This document shows positions 1 through 7,135 of a stretch of DNA of 12,367 nucleotides, piece by piece. Origin of the DNA: Bacteroidota bacterium (GTDB taxonomy: Bacteria; Bacteroidota; Bacteroidia; Chitinophagales; Chitinophagaceae); NCBI GenBank assembly GCA_023390215.1, contig JAEWDG010000192.1, forward strand, positions 1 to 12,367, given 5' to 3'. Position 1 is the first letter of the stretch. Each line of letters begins with the position of its first letter. A program made the translations under genes and the position numbers. The notes under the pieces were generated by a model. It did no database searches, was not told the origin of the DNA, and was given only the letters and a program-made list of their open reading frames with translations.

Positions 1-107
1 ATATCATTTTTTAACGCGACCTCCAGAATCGATTGTCCTGGTTCAATTTGATCAAGCGTCACCGGAACCAGTCCCTACTGCTCAAAGTTGCACGTGATTT
101 TATACAT
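1..107 (-). pseudogene. [2Fe-2S] ferredoxin-like N-terminus with in-frame TAG, cut by window edge
   Basis: Reading the minus strand from ATG at 107-105 gives MYKITCNFEQ, then TAG (77-75), then GLVPVTLDQ and EPGQSILEVALKND in the same frame up to the window edge. The second block resembles the second strand and first helix of plant-type ferredoxins, where a 'GxSxLExAxxNxI' stretch precedes the cluster cysteines; those cysteines would lie just outside the window. The ten residues before the TAG look like the expected first beta strand, so the stop appears to interrupt one protein rather than separate two genes. GAG, CAG or AAG could become TAG by one base change. TAG ends csaA and the YcxB gene here at sensible lengths, so code reassignment is unlikely. 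Alternatives are a sequencing error, or initiation at the GTG at 62-60, which would lose the first strand. The ferredoxin assignment rests on a short segment. Confidence 0.5.
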
Positions 108-126
108 ACTGCAAATTTCGGAGCTG

Positions 127-134
127 CAAACCTA
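127..134 (-). promoter_or_regulatory. Bacteroidota -7 element (TAGGTTTG) for the ferredoxin-like gene
   Basis: The minus strand reads TAGGTTTG, an exact match to the Bacteroidota -7 consensus TAnnTTTG, about 20 nt before the ATG at 107. Transcription would start roughly 13-16 nt before that ATG. No clear -33 TTTG lies at the right distance, so this is a motif match only. It supports initiation at the ATG upstream of the TAG. Confidence 0.35.
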
Positions 135-176
135 CAGCAAATTACCATTTGGGGAAAATCTGAATTTGCTGAACTG

Positions 177-206
177 TTTGATTATCATCGAAAAATACAT
201 ACATTG
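177..206 (+). promoter_or_regulatory. Possible promoter for the GyrI-like lipoprotein gene
   Basis: TTTG at 177-180 is followed, after 19 nt, by TACATTG at 200-206. This resembles the Bacteroidota pair of -33 TTTG and -7 TAnnTTTG with one T missing from the -7 box. It sits about 20 nt before the ATG at 227. It is a weak motif-only call. Confidence 0.25.
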
Positions 207-226
207 CCTACCACTTTAATTTCCAT

Positions 227-865
227 ATGCCCAGATCCTGTATTATATACATCGTTGCTATAAGCCTCATCTTTTGTTTGGACGCATGCAAGGAAAAAAA
301 GCAGGAGTTGAAGCAGGACCCGGCCAGAATAATTTATAAGATAGATACAGCTAAAGAGACACCTTCTCCTGCGGCCCAGCGCCCGCCGATAATCAATATC
401 ACTGATACAGTTGCCAGCAGGGAAATCATCATTTTTGTAAAAGACAGCGCAAGAACCAGTGAACGCATTGGTGAGAAACTGGAAGCTATTTATAATAAGA
501 CCCTTCCGGAATTTTTTGAAAAAAACAACATCAGGAAAACAGGATCAAGAATAGCCTGGTTTAAAACAAGCAGTGCACCTTTTTATTTTGAAGCCGGTTT
601 TCCGGTAGATAAAAAACCTAAAAAAACGGCAAAGAATATTTATGTACGGGAGATTGGGGGCGACAGCGTGGTAGTAGCGCATTTTTACGGTCCGTACCAG
701 TTGAGTTACGAAGGTTATGGCGCGCTCAAAGACTGGCTGAAAAACAATCACAAGAAAGCGTCCGGCGCTCCCTATGAGATCTATGTTACTGCACCGGTCG
801 ACAGCACGGGCAAAGCCAGGGATCCTTACCGCGTGCAAACCGACATCGTGATGCCCCATCACTGA
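227..865 (+). CDS. Lipoprotein with GyrI-like (AraC effector-binding type) domain
   Basis: This 212-residue protein starts with a hydrophobic signal and a lipobox ending LDAC, so Cys21 is the probable lipidation site and the protein should be membrane-anchored outside the cytoplasm. Residues about 25-65 form a polar, proline-containing linker. From about residue 65 to the end it matches the GyrI-like / bacterial transcription activator effector-binding fold. The clearest part is near the C-terminus: a 'GxYxLSYEGYGALKDWL' helix, then GAPYEIYVTAPVD and a final QTDIVMP, equivalent to the family's 'G.p.EiYl.dP...T.IyyP' signature. Family members bind small amphipathic molecules; the ligand here is unknown. 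No DNA-binding domain is present, so it is not a transcription factor. Its TGA stop directly abuts the stop of the opposing DUF2520 gene. Fold assignment is fairly secure; function is not. Confidence 0.8.
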   Translation: MPRSCIIYIVAISLIFCLDACKEKKQELKQDPARIIYKIDTAKETPSPAAQRPPIINITDTVASREIIIFVKDSARTSERIGEKLEAIYNKTLPEFFEKNNIRKTGSRIAWFKTSSAPFYFEAGFPVDKKPKKTAKNIYVREIGGDSVVVAHFYGPYQLSYEGYGALKDWLKNNHKKASGAPYEIYVTAPVDSTGKARDPYRVQTDIVMPHH

Positions 866-1621
866 TCAGGGATTCATGATGCTGTCTGTCAGTCTTGTGT
901 ATGTTGTTTTCAATTTCGGATAATTACTCAGTAAACGCAGGTGTTTCTCCAGTGTGAGTACATCTTTTCTTGCGGCCGGCCCTGTCTGCAATTTGGATGG
1001 CCTCAGGTATTTTAATCTCGAAGCAGTTTCAACGATGAGGGGATAAAGCAGATCGAAGTCTAATTTTTCTGCATCGCAGAATTGCGCGGCCATATCATAC
1101 AGATGGTTACAGAAATTGCTGGTGAACACAGCAGCTACATGCAGCTTGGCCCTGTCCATATCTCCCATGATCTCCACTTTTTTTGAGAGCTTATAAGCAA
1201 ACTGCCTTATCCTTTCTGAGTTTTCCGGACTGTTTCCTTCAACGATGAATGGTATTTCCGGAATTTCATTCATCTCTTTCCTGAGGCTTTGCAACGGGTA
1301 TAACACGCCATAATGCTCGCTGGTTTCTTTCAATACATGCATCGGCACAGCTCCCGCAGTATGTACTATCATTTTTCCGGCAACCCTTATCCGGGCAGCT
1401 ACTTCTTTCACCGCATTATCGGAAACAGCAATAATATAGAGATCTCCCTCAGTATCAGATACATTTTCAATAGGAATGAATGTAGAATACAATATTTCCG
1501 CAAGATTATTTCCCGAAGCTGCGCTTCTTCCGGCAACCGCCACAATATCGTGACCTTTCTGTTTGATCAGTTTTCCCAGTACAGTTGCCACATTTCCTGT
1601 TCCAATCAATATTATTCTCAT
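866..1621 (-). CDS. Rossmann-fold and DUF2520 domain protein
   Basis: This 251-residue protein has an N-terminal dinucleotide-binding Rossmann domain. The glycine loop is GTGNVA at residues 7-12 (after the strand MRIILI), and GRS at 31-33 follows the second strand, which favours NADP(H). HTAG at 87-90 closes the cofactor site. The second half is the all-helical DUF2520 domain, with YPLQSL at 108-113, HVAAVFTSNF at 161-170 and TGPAARKD at 213-220. The architecture resembles pyrroline-5-carboxylate reductase or F420-dependent NADP oxidoreductase relatives, but the substrate is not established. Length is normal for the family. It is transcribed away from the alpha/beta hydrolase gene across a 58-nt gap and converges on the lipoprotein gene without a spacer. 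Confidence 0.88.
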   Translation of the reverse strand: MRIILIGTGNVATVLGKLIKQKGHDIVAVAGRSAASGNNLAEILYSTFIPIENVSDTEGDLYIIAVSDNAVKEVAARIRVAGKMIVHTAGAVPMHVLKETSEHYGVLYPLQSLRKEMNEIPEIPFIVEGNSPENSERIRQFAYKLSKKVEIMGDMDRAKLHVAAVFTSNFCNHLYDMAAQFCDAEKLDFDLLYPLIVETASRLKYLRPSKLQTGPAARKDVLTLEKHLRLLSNYPKLKTTYTRLTDSIMNP

Positions 1622-1666
1622 TCCGATTAGTTTTAGGCCTCAATACATCAGGCCCCGCTTTCACAT

Positions 1667-1674
1667 TAACTTTG
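1667..1674 (+). promoter_or_regulatory. -7 element TAACTTTG upstream of the alpha/beta hydrolase gene
   Basis: TAACTTTG exactly matches the Bacteroidota -7 consensus TAnnTTTG and ends only 5 nt before the ATG at 1680. If used, the transcript would begin at or within a few bases of the start codon and be nearly leaderless. No TTTG is seen at the -33 position. Confidence 0.35.
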
Positions 1675-1679
1675 AGCCG

Positions 1680-2525
1680 ATGAATTTACAACAAAAGTTA
1701 GCTCTTACTTACTTGCGTTTAAAAATCAGGCTTCTGAGGCTTTTCAGCACCAAAGCAGCCGCGGCGGAGGCATTTAAAATTTTCTGTACTCCTTTTTCTT
1801 CTTCTGTGCGTAAACCTAAAGAAGCTTTTTCCGCTGCGGATCAGATAGAATTTGATTGGAACGGACTACACATTTATGGGTATGATGTGAACCGGACCGC
1901 TGAAAAAAAACTGTTACTGCTTCATGGTTTCTCTTCCAATTGCAACAATTTTGAGAAATATGTTGCACCTGCTGTTGCCAAAGGCTATCGTGTATTCGCA
2001 TTTGATGCCCCGGCACATGGCAGAAGTAGTGGCAGGCAAACCAATGCACTTGAATATGCAGGTTTTATTACGGAACTGCATAAGAGATATGGCCCCTTCA
2101 ATGCATTCATCTCTCATTCTTTTGGCGGATTGGCCTTGTGCCTGGCAATGGAAGAACTACCTCACGACGAAAAGACGAAAATGGTGTTGATCGCTCCGGC
2201 TACAGAAACCAGTTCTGCCATCGACGGTGCTTTCAGGACACTTAATATTCATGATCAGGAGATACGTCGTGAATTTGAATCACTCATATTCAGGATCAGC
2301 GGAAAAAAGGCAAACTGGTTTTCTGTAGGAAGAGCCATGCATCGCATAAGAGCTGAAGTTTTATGGATTCATGATGAAGACGATGACATAACGCCTGCAG
2401 CGGATGCACATGTTGTGGAAGCTGACGCGCATCCGAATATCCGTTTCATTTTTACCAGAAACCTCGGGCACAGAAAGATTTACCGTGACACGGAACAAAT
2501 GGCCAATGTGATCGGTTTTATATAA
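1680..2525 (+). CDS. Alpha/beta hydrolase
   Basis: The protein is 281 residues when started at the ATG at 1680. An upstream in-frame ATG at 1563 would add 39 residues lying antisense to the DUF2520 gene and is not credible. Canonical fold markers appear in order: LLLLHGFSSN at 78-87 (oxyanion hole), FDAPAHGRSSG at 108-118, and SHSFGG at 145-150 with Ser147 as the nucleophile (first elbow glycine replaced by Ser). WIHDEDDDITPA follows at about 229-240, with the catalytic acid probably Asp235, and LGHRKIYR at 262-269 has His264 as the base. A positively charged amphipathic stretch opens the protein (residues 5-22), with no obvious signal peptide, so it is probably cytoplasmic. It resembles serine-aminopeptidase/lysophospholipase-like hydrolases, but the substrate cannot be deduced. 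Confidence 0.88.
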   Translation: MNLQQKLALTYLRLKIRLLRLFSTKAAAAEAFKIFCTPFSSSVRKPKEAFSAADQIEFDWNGLHIYGYDVNRTAEKKLLLLHGFSSNCNNFEKYVAPAVAKGYRVFAFDAPAHGRSSGRQTNALEYAGFITELHKRYGPFNAFISHSFGGLALCLAMEELPHDEKTKMVLIAPATETSSAIDGAFRTLNIHDQEIRREFESLIFRISGKKANWFSVGRAMHRIRAEVLWIHDEDDDITPAADAHVVEADAHPNIRFIFTRNLGHRKIYRDTEQMANVIGFI

Positions 2526-2690
2526 TAATATATTGTACCTAAATTTCTTCAACCTTCCATTTTTCAATTTTCTACTAATATTGCAAATGCCGGACGAGGG
2601 TTAAACATGGATTTTTCGGAAAATATCCACCCTTTTCCGGAGCTTATCCTATTAAAAATCATCAGGCCCGATTGAAAATCAGATGAACTT

Positions 2691-5258
2691 ATGGCAAAGA
2701 ATTTATTGATCGTTGAGTCTCCGGCAAAGGCAAAAACCATTGAAGGGATACTTGGAAAGGATTTTCAGGTGAAAAGTTGTTATGGGCATATCCGTGACCT
2801 GGAGAAGAATGATATGGGCATAGATATCAGTAATAATTTTCAACCGAAGTATATAGTTCCGGCTGAAAAAGAGCGGGTCGTGAAAGAATTGAAATCACTG
2901 GCCCAAAAATCTGATGAAGTATGGCTGGCATCGGATGAGGACCGTGAGGGAGAAAGCATTAGCTGGCACCTGGCAGAAGTGCTTAACCTCGATCCAAAGA
3001 CAACCAAGCGCATCGTTTTCCACGAGATCACGAAGCCCGCAATAGAAAAAGCTGTAAGGTCTCCCCGTACAATAGACATGAACCTCGTGAATGCCCAACA
3101 GGCACGGCGCGTACTTGACCGGATCGTAGGTTTCGAACTCAGTCCCGTGCTCTGGCGGAAGATCGGACAACAGGGCGGATTGAGTGCAGGCCGGGTGCAA
3201 AGTGTTGCTGTAAAGCTGATCGCAGAAAAAGAAAGAGAGATCAATCAGTTTTCTGCCAGCAGCAGTTTTAAGGTTGAAGCTGAATTCACGGCAACGGACC
3301 TGAACAACCGTTCCGTAAACTTCAAAGCAGAAGGCGCAAAATTTAATGAGCAGGAATCTGCAGAGAAATTTCTTGAATCGTGCAAGGGAGCGCAGTATAG
3401 CGTTAAAGACATACAGGTAAGACCGGGTAAGCGCACTCCTGCACCGCCTTTCACTACCTCTACCCTTCAGCAGGAAGCCAGCCGCAAACTGGGTTATGGC
3501 GTGGCGAAGACCATGTTGCTCGCGCAAAGATTATATGAAAGCGGAAAGATCACGTATATGCGTACCGACAGTGTCAATCTCGGTGATACCGCCATGGATG
3601 GCATACGCAAGGTGATCAATGGTAATTTCGGCGACCGCTATCTGCAGGAAAGGAAATACAAAAATAAAAATGAATCTGCCCAGGAAGCGCACGAAGCTAT
3701 TCGTCCAACTTATATGGAAAACAGTTCTGTGAATGATGCAGAACTGAACCGTTTGTACGAACTGATATGGAAACGTACCATTGCCAGCCAGATGGCCGAT
3801 GCAGAGCTGGAAAAAACAACAGCGAAAATTGCCATCAGTACCAACAATGAGGAGCTCACAGCTTCGGGTGAAGTGATCAAGTTTGACGGATTTCTTAAAC
3901 TTTATCTTGAAAGCACTGACGATGAGGAAAATGACCAGGATGGCGAAACCAGGCTTCCTAATCTCACCGTTGGCCAGCAACTGGCATTCCGTCAGATGAC
4001 GGCAACGGAAAGATTTACCCGACAGCCGGCACGATACACTGAGGCTTCGCTTGTAAAAAAGCTGGAAGAACTGGGCATAGGTCGACCGAGCACATACGCG
4101 CCCACCATCTCCACGATTATGAAAAGAAATTACGTGGAGAAAAAAGATAAGGAAGCGGTAAAGAGGAATTTCAGGGTATTGAAGCTTGTAAACGATACCG
4201 TTAGCAGCGAGGTTCAGTCTGAAAATACCGGTGCGGAAAAACAAAAATTATTTCCAACGGATCTTGGACTGGTGGTAACCGATTTCCTGAACCAGCATTT
4301 CAATAAAGTGATGGATTATTCTTTCACGGCGAACATCGAAAAAGAGTTTGATGAGATCGCTGATGGAAGGATCGTTTGGAATAAAATGGTGAAGGATTTT
4401 TATACACCATTCCACAGCGGTGTGGAGCATACGCTTGAAACAGCGGAACGCGCAGTGGGTGAAAGGACGCTGGGCACTGATCCGGTAACAGGAAAACCTG
4501 TGACGGCAAGAATGGGCCGTTATGGTCCAATGGTTCAGTTGGGTGCCCAAACGGATGAGGAAAAACCCAGGTTTGCCAAATTGAAGGCTTCGCAAAGTAT
4601 CGAAACCATTACCCTGGAAGAAGCCCTGGAATTGTTTAAGCTGCCTATGAGTTTAGGTGAGCATGAAGGCCTTGAAGTATCGGTAAACATCGGACGTTTT
4701 GGCCCTTATGTAAAATTCGGCGAACAATTCATTTCTATTCCGCGGGGTGAAGACCTATCGGATGTGGACTTACGCAGAGCTGTGGAAATAATCCAGGCTA
4801 AACAGATTGAAGATGCACCTGTTGGTTATTACCAGGAAAAGCCGGTGACGAAAGGTAAAGGAAGGTTCGGTCCCTTTATTAAGTGGAATGAGCTTTTCAT
4901 AAACGTTCCGCGGGCTTACGATTTTGAGAATTTATCGCAGGTTGATCTGAATGAACTGATCGGTAAAAAAATAGAAAAAGAAGCGAACAGGTATATCCGC
5001 CAATGGCCGGAAGAAAAGATTTCCATCGAAAATGGAAGATGGGGTCCTTTCATACGTTTTGGAAAAAAAATGCTGAAGTTGCTTCCGGGTCCGAATGGAA
5101 AATACAGTCCGGAAGACCTCGCGATGATAGATGTTGAAGAGATCAAAAAAATGATTCTGGCACAGGATCCGAAAGCATTTGATAAAAAGGCTGCCACAAA
5201 AAAAGCAACTCCGAAAAAATCGGCTCCAAAAAAATCTGCTCCGAAAAAGAAAAGCTAA
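2691..5258 (+). CDS. topA: DNA topoisomerase I (type IA)
   Basis: TopA relaxes negatively supercoiled DNA by transient cleavage of one strand. The 855-residue protein begins with a TOPRIM domain: NLLIVESPAKAKTIEGILG with Glu9, and SDEDREGES at 81-89 supplying the metal-binding acidic residues. AGRVQSVAV at 166-174 and PPFTTSTLQQEASRKLG at about 252-268 belong to the strand-gating core. The catalytic tyrosine is Tyr289 in ITYMRTDSVNL, followed by Arg291. Instead of the C4 zinc fingers of Escherichia coli TopA, the C-terminus carries four repeats with GR[YFW]GP cores near residues 609, 668, 724 and 782. It ends in a lysine-rich tail (KKSAPKKSAPKKKS). The 165-nt upstream gap contains TAATATTG at 2576-2583, one mismatch from the -7 consensus, and no clear Shine-Dalgarno sequence. 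The YcxB gene follows 9 nt after the stop. Confidence 0.98.
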   Translation: MAKNLLIVESPAKAKTIEGILGKDFQVKSCYGHIRDLEKNDMGIDISNNFQPKYIVPAEKERVVKELKSLAQKSDEVWLASDEDREGESISWHLAEVLNLDPKTTKRIVFHEITKPAIEKAVRSPRTIDMNLVNAQQARRVLDRIVGFELSPVLWRKIGQQGGLSAGRVQSVAVKLIAEKEREINQFSASSSFKVEAEFTATDLNNRSVNFKAEGAKFNEQESAEKFLESCKGAQYSVKDIQVRPGKRTPAPPFTTSTLQQEASRKLGYGVAKTMLLAQRLYESGKITYMRTDSVNLGDTAMDGIRKVINGNFGDRYLQERKYKNKNESAQEAHEAIRPTYMENSSVNDAELNRLYELIWKRTIASQMADAELEKTTAKIAISTNNEELTASGEVIKFDGFLKLYLESTDDEENDQDGETRLPNLTVGQQLAFRQMTATERFTRQPARYTEASLVKKLEELGIGRPSTYAPTISTIMKRNYVEKKDKEAVKRNFRVLKLVNDTVSSEVQSENTGAEKQKLFPTDLGLVVTDFLNQHFNKVMDYSFTANIEKEFDEIADGRIVWNKMVKDFYTPFHSGVEHTLETAERAVGERTLGTDPVTGKPVTARMGRYGPMVQLGAQTDEEKPRFAKLKASQSIETITLEEALELFKLPMSLGEHEGLEVSVNIGRFGPYVKFGEQFISIPRGEDLSDVDLRRAVEIIQAKQIEDAPVGYYQEKPVTKGKGRFGPFIKWNELFINVPRAYDFENLSQVDLNELIGKKIEKEANRYIRQWPEEKISIENGRWGPFIRFGKKMLKLLPGPNGKYSPEDLAMIDVEEIKKMILAQDPKAFDKKAATKKATPKKSAPKKSAPKKKS

Positions 5259-5267
5259 TCCTCCAAA

Positions 5268-5816
5268 ATGGTTATTCAGTTTCAATATACCATAACTAAA
5301 GAGGACTACATTAACTTCTATACCTACGTTTTCTGGGATGCGAAAGAAAACCGGAAAAAGCGTATTTATTATTATATCAGGCAACTGCTCCCCCTGGCGG
5401 TATTCGTATTTGCATTTTATTACACCGGATTGCTGGATCGCTCCGGAGGATTCATCTACATCGTGATCGGCTTGTTGGTTGTTACCTCACTTTTATCTTT
5501 TATGAATGTTCGGAGTAATGTGACCAGGTCGGCGGAGAAACTAACCGAAAATAAAGAGAACGCAAGTTTATTTGAAGAGAAATCCATTGAGATCAGCGAG
5601 AAGGGTATTATTCTGAAAAGCGCGCTGGTAGAAGGTTTTTATCGATGGCCTTCCATCATTCGTAAAACAGAAACCAGGGAATATTATTACTTGTATACCT
5701 CTGCGATCTATGCATTAATAATACCTAAAAGATGTTTCCCCTCTCCCACCGACCGAGCTAATTTTGATAAGCTGCTTGTTCAGCAGCTATCTTTCCAGGC
5801 CGATTTTGAATCATAG
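5268..5816 (+). CDS. YcxB-like membrane protein
   Basis: This 182-residue protein has a short N-terminal cytoplasmic segment, two transmembrane helices close together (about residues 38-57 and 60-79) and a soluble C-terminal domain. The C-terminal part, with EKSIEISEKGI, YRWPSIIRKTETREYYYLYTS and IIPKRCFPS, fits the YcxB-like family, in which a conserved aromatic and 'iPkr.F' pattern recurs. No catalytic motif is visible and the function of the family is not established. It begins 9 nt after topA and is probably transcribed with it, but nothing in the sequence ties it to DNA topology. It ends in TAG at 5814-5816. Confidence 0.75.
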   Translation: MVIQFQYTITKEDYINFYTYVFWDAKENRKKRIYYYIRQLLPLAVFVFAFYYTGLLDRSGGFIYIVIGLLVVTSLLSFMNVRSNVTRSAEKLTENKENASLFEEKSIEISEKGIILKSALVEGFYRWPSIIRKTETREYYYLYTSAIYALIIPKRCFPSPTDRANFDKLLVQQLSFQADFES

Positions 5817-5864
5817 CATACGCGTTTTAACAATAATGCACGCCTGTGGAAAATAAAAAAAGAT

Positions 5865-5924
5865 AACTTGAAATCCATGGTCTTATCTTGAACTTAAACC
5901 ATGCAACTTGACTGAAAACACAGA
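5865..5924 (+). repeat. Three CTTGA motifs at exact 20-nt spacing over a start codon
   Basis: CTTGA occurs at 5867, 5887 and 5907, each exactly 20 nt apart and each preceded by AA or AT. The third copy contains the TTG start codon of the next gene. An inverted repeat, CATGGT (5876-5881) and ACCATG (5898-5903), spans the second copy. The arrangement could be an operator, a translational control element or chance; the arms are short. Confidence 0.3.
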
Positions 5925-6804
5925 AATAAAAGCATTACTTCAATTGATCGACGATCCGGATGAAGAAGTTTATCATACCGTAAGCGAAAAACTGGTGTCT
6001 TTTGGTAAAGAGATCATACCCAATCTTGAAAATCTTTGGGAAAGCATTACAAATGAAGATACTCAGGAACGGATTGAACTACTGATCCACCGGGTGCATC
6101 TCCGCGACCTTACCGAAGATTTTAGAAACTGGAGAGACAAAAAAGGAAATTTGCTGGAAGGAGCCATTCTTGTTGCCCGCTATCATTATCCGGATCTGCA
6201 GGCCACGACGGTTTTGCAGGAGATTGAAAAACTGCGGAGGAATATGTGGCTTGAATTGAACAATTACCTTACACCCATCGAGAAGATCAATGTACTCAAC
6301 AGTATTTTTTATAATTATTACAAGCAGTCAGGGGTTGAGATAAGTTACGATTCACCTGATCCGTTCCTGATCAATAAAACCCTTGAAACCCGGAAGGGCA
6401 ATTCCATAAGCAACGGTATAATCTTTACTGCATTATGCGAACTGCTTGACATCCCGGTCAGGCCAATAAACATTCCGCGTCAATTTATTCTTGCCTATTT
6501 CGACACACAGTATGCGACACTTAATCCTGTTGGGCACTCGTCTGAAAAAATAAATTTTTATGTGGATCCATTAGGCGGACAACTTTATTCGCACAAGGAT
6601 ATCGAGAACTATTTCAGAAAACTTTCAGTACCGCCGGTTTCATCTTATTTCCGGCCCCTCAGCGACCGACGTATTATTCAGTTTTTGTTGGAGGAACTCA
6701 GCAAATGTTTCGACAATGAAAGGAATTATTACAAAATGGATGAGCTGAGAATATTGAGTGAATTATTAGACGAACCTTATGTCGATCCCAATCCGGAAGC
6801 CTGA
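5908..6804 (+). CDS. SirB1-like transglutaminase-core protein
   Basis: This 298-residue protein has a helical N-terminus (about 5-65) resembling a HEAT-type repeat, with a 'DDPDEEVYHTVSEKLVSFG' opening. A SirB1 / transglutaminase-core-2 region follows at about 80-240. Its signature is LETRKGNSISNGIIFTALCELL (159-180), then IPVRPINIPRQFILAY and FYVDPLGGQLYS. The position of the transglutaminase nucleophile in the family signature is not a cysteine here; Cys177 lies one helix turn later. Peptidase or transglutaminase activity should therefore not be assumed. The only in-frame start near the N-terminus is TTG at 5908; no ATG occurs in frame back to the TGA at 5869-5871. An out-of-frame ATG at 5901 opens a 4-codon ORF that overlaps this start. 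The end overlaps csaA by 26 nt, so translational coupling is likely. The cellular role is unknown. Confidence 0.78.
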   Translation: MTENTEIKALLQLIDDPDEEVYHTVSEKLVSFGKEIIPNLENLWESITNEDTQERIELLIHRVHLRDLTEDFRNWRDKKGNLLEGAILVARYHYPDLQATTVLQEIEKLRRNMWLELNNYLTPIEKINVLNSIFYNYYKQSGVEISYDSPDPFLINKTLETRKGNSISNGIIFTALCELLDIPVRPINIPRQFILAYFDTQYATLNPVGHSSEKINFYVDPLGGQLYSHKDIENYFRKLSVPPVSSYFRPLSDRRIIQFLLEELSKCFDNERNYYKMDELRILSELLDEPYVDPNPEA

Positions 6805-7132
6805 TATCAGTTGGGCCGATTTTGAAAAACTTGATATCCGCGTAGGAACGGTTACAGATGCGAGGCCTTTTCCCGGCGCGAGAAAACCGGCTTATCAGTT
6901 GGAAATTGACCTGGGGCTGCTCGGAATCCTGCGCTCATCAGCACAGATCACCTCCCATTACAGACCTGAAGATCTTATTGGTAGGCAGGTGATTGTGCTC
7001 GTTAACCTTCCTAAAAAACAAATCGCCAATTTTTTCAGCGAATGCCTGGTAATGGGTATTTATGATGAATCCGGAGCTGTAATTTTGCTGGATCCCGATA
7101 AGGCTGCGCCAAATGGAGCCGTTATCGGTTAG
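6779..7132 (+). CDS. csaA: CsaA-like tRNA-binding (OB-fold) protein
   Basis: This 117-residue protein is nearly all tRNA-binding OB-fold, as in CsaA and the C-terminus of methionyl-tRNA synthetase. Visible markers are SWADFEKLDIRVGTVTDA at 11-28, FPGARKPAYQLEIDLG at 31-46, SSAQITSHY at 53-61 and the conserved 'NLPKKQIANFFSECLVMG' at 76-93. It ends LLDPDKAAPNGAVIG, as in family members. CsaA proteins are dimeric and have been described as export-related chaperones, though tRNA binding is the better-supported activity. The ATG at 6779 lies inside the upstream gene and adds about ten residues before the usual family start; no other ATG or GTG is available in frame. The next gene starts 3 nt after its TAG. 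Confidence 0.92.
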   Translation: MSIPIRKPDISWADFEKLDIRVGTVTDARPFPGARKPAYQLEIDLGLLGILRSSAQITSHYRPEDLIGRQVIVLVNLPKKQIANFFSECLVMGIYDESGAVILLDPDKAAPNGAVIG

Positions 7133-7135
7133 CGG

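Noticed and set aside
33..263. 76-codon plus-strand ORF at the left edge
   Set aside because: It lies antisense to the ferredoxin-like frame and overlaps the lipoprotein start; the translation has no recognisable features.
1563..1679. N-terminal extension of the alpha/beta hydrolase from the ATG at 1563
   Set aside because: It runs antisense through the start of the DUF2520 gene and has no protein-like character; the ATG at 1680 fits the fold and the -7 box.
1646..2669. CATCAGGCCC repeated at 1646-1655 and 2660-2669, both upstream of genes
   Set aside because: Ten bases twice in about 1 kb is suggestive but distances to the starts differ (24 and 21 nt) and no symmetry is present; treated as chance.
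2840..5384. Several long minus-strand ORFs opposite topA (up to 237 codons)
   Set aside because: They are shadows of the strongly coding topA frame: cysteine- and phenylalanine-rich, without domain features.
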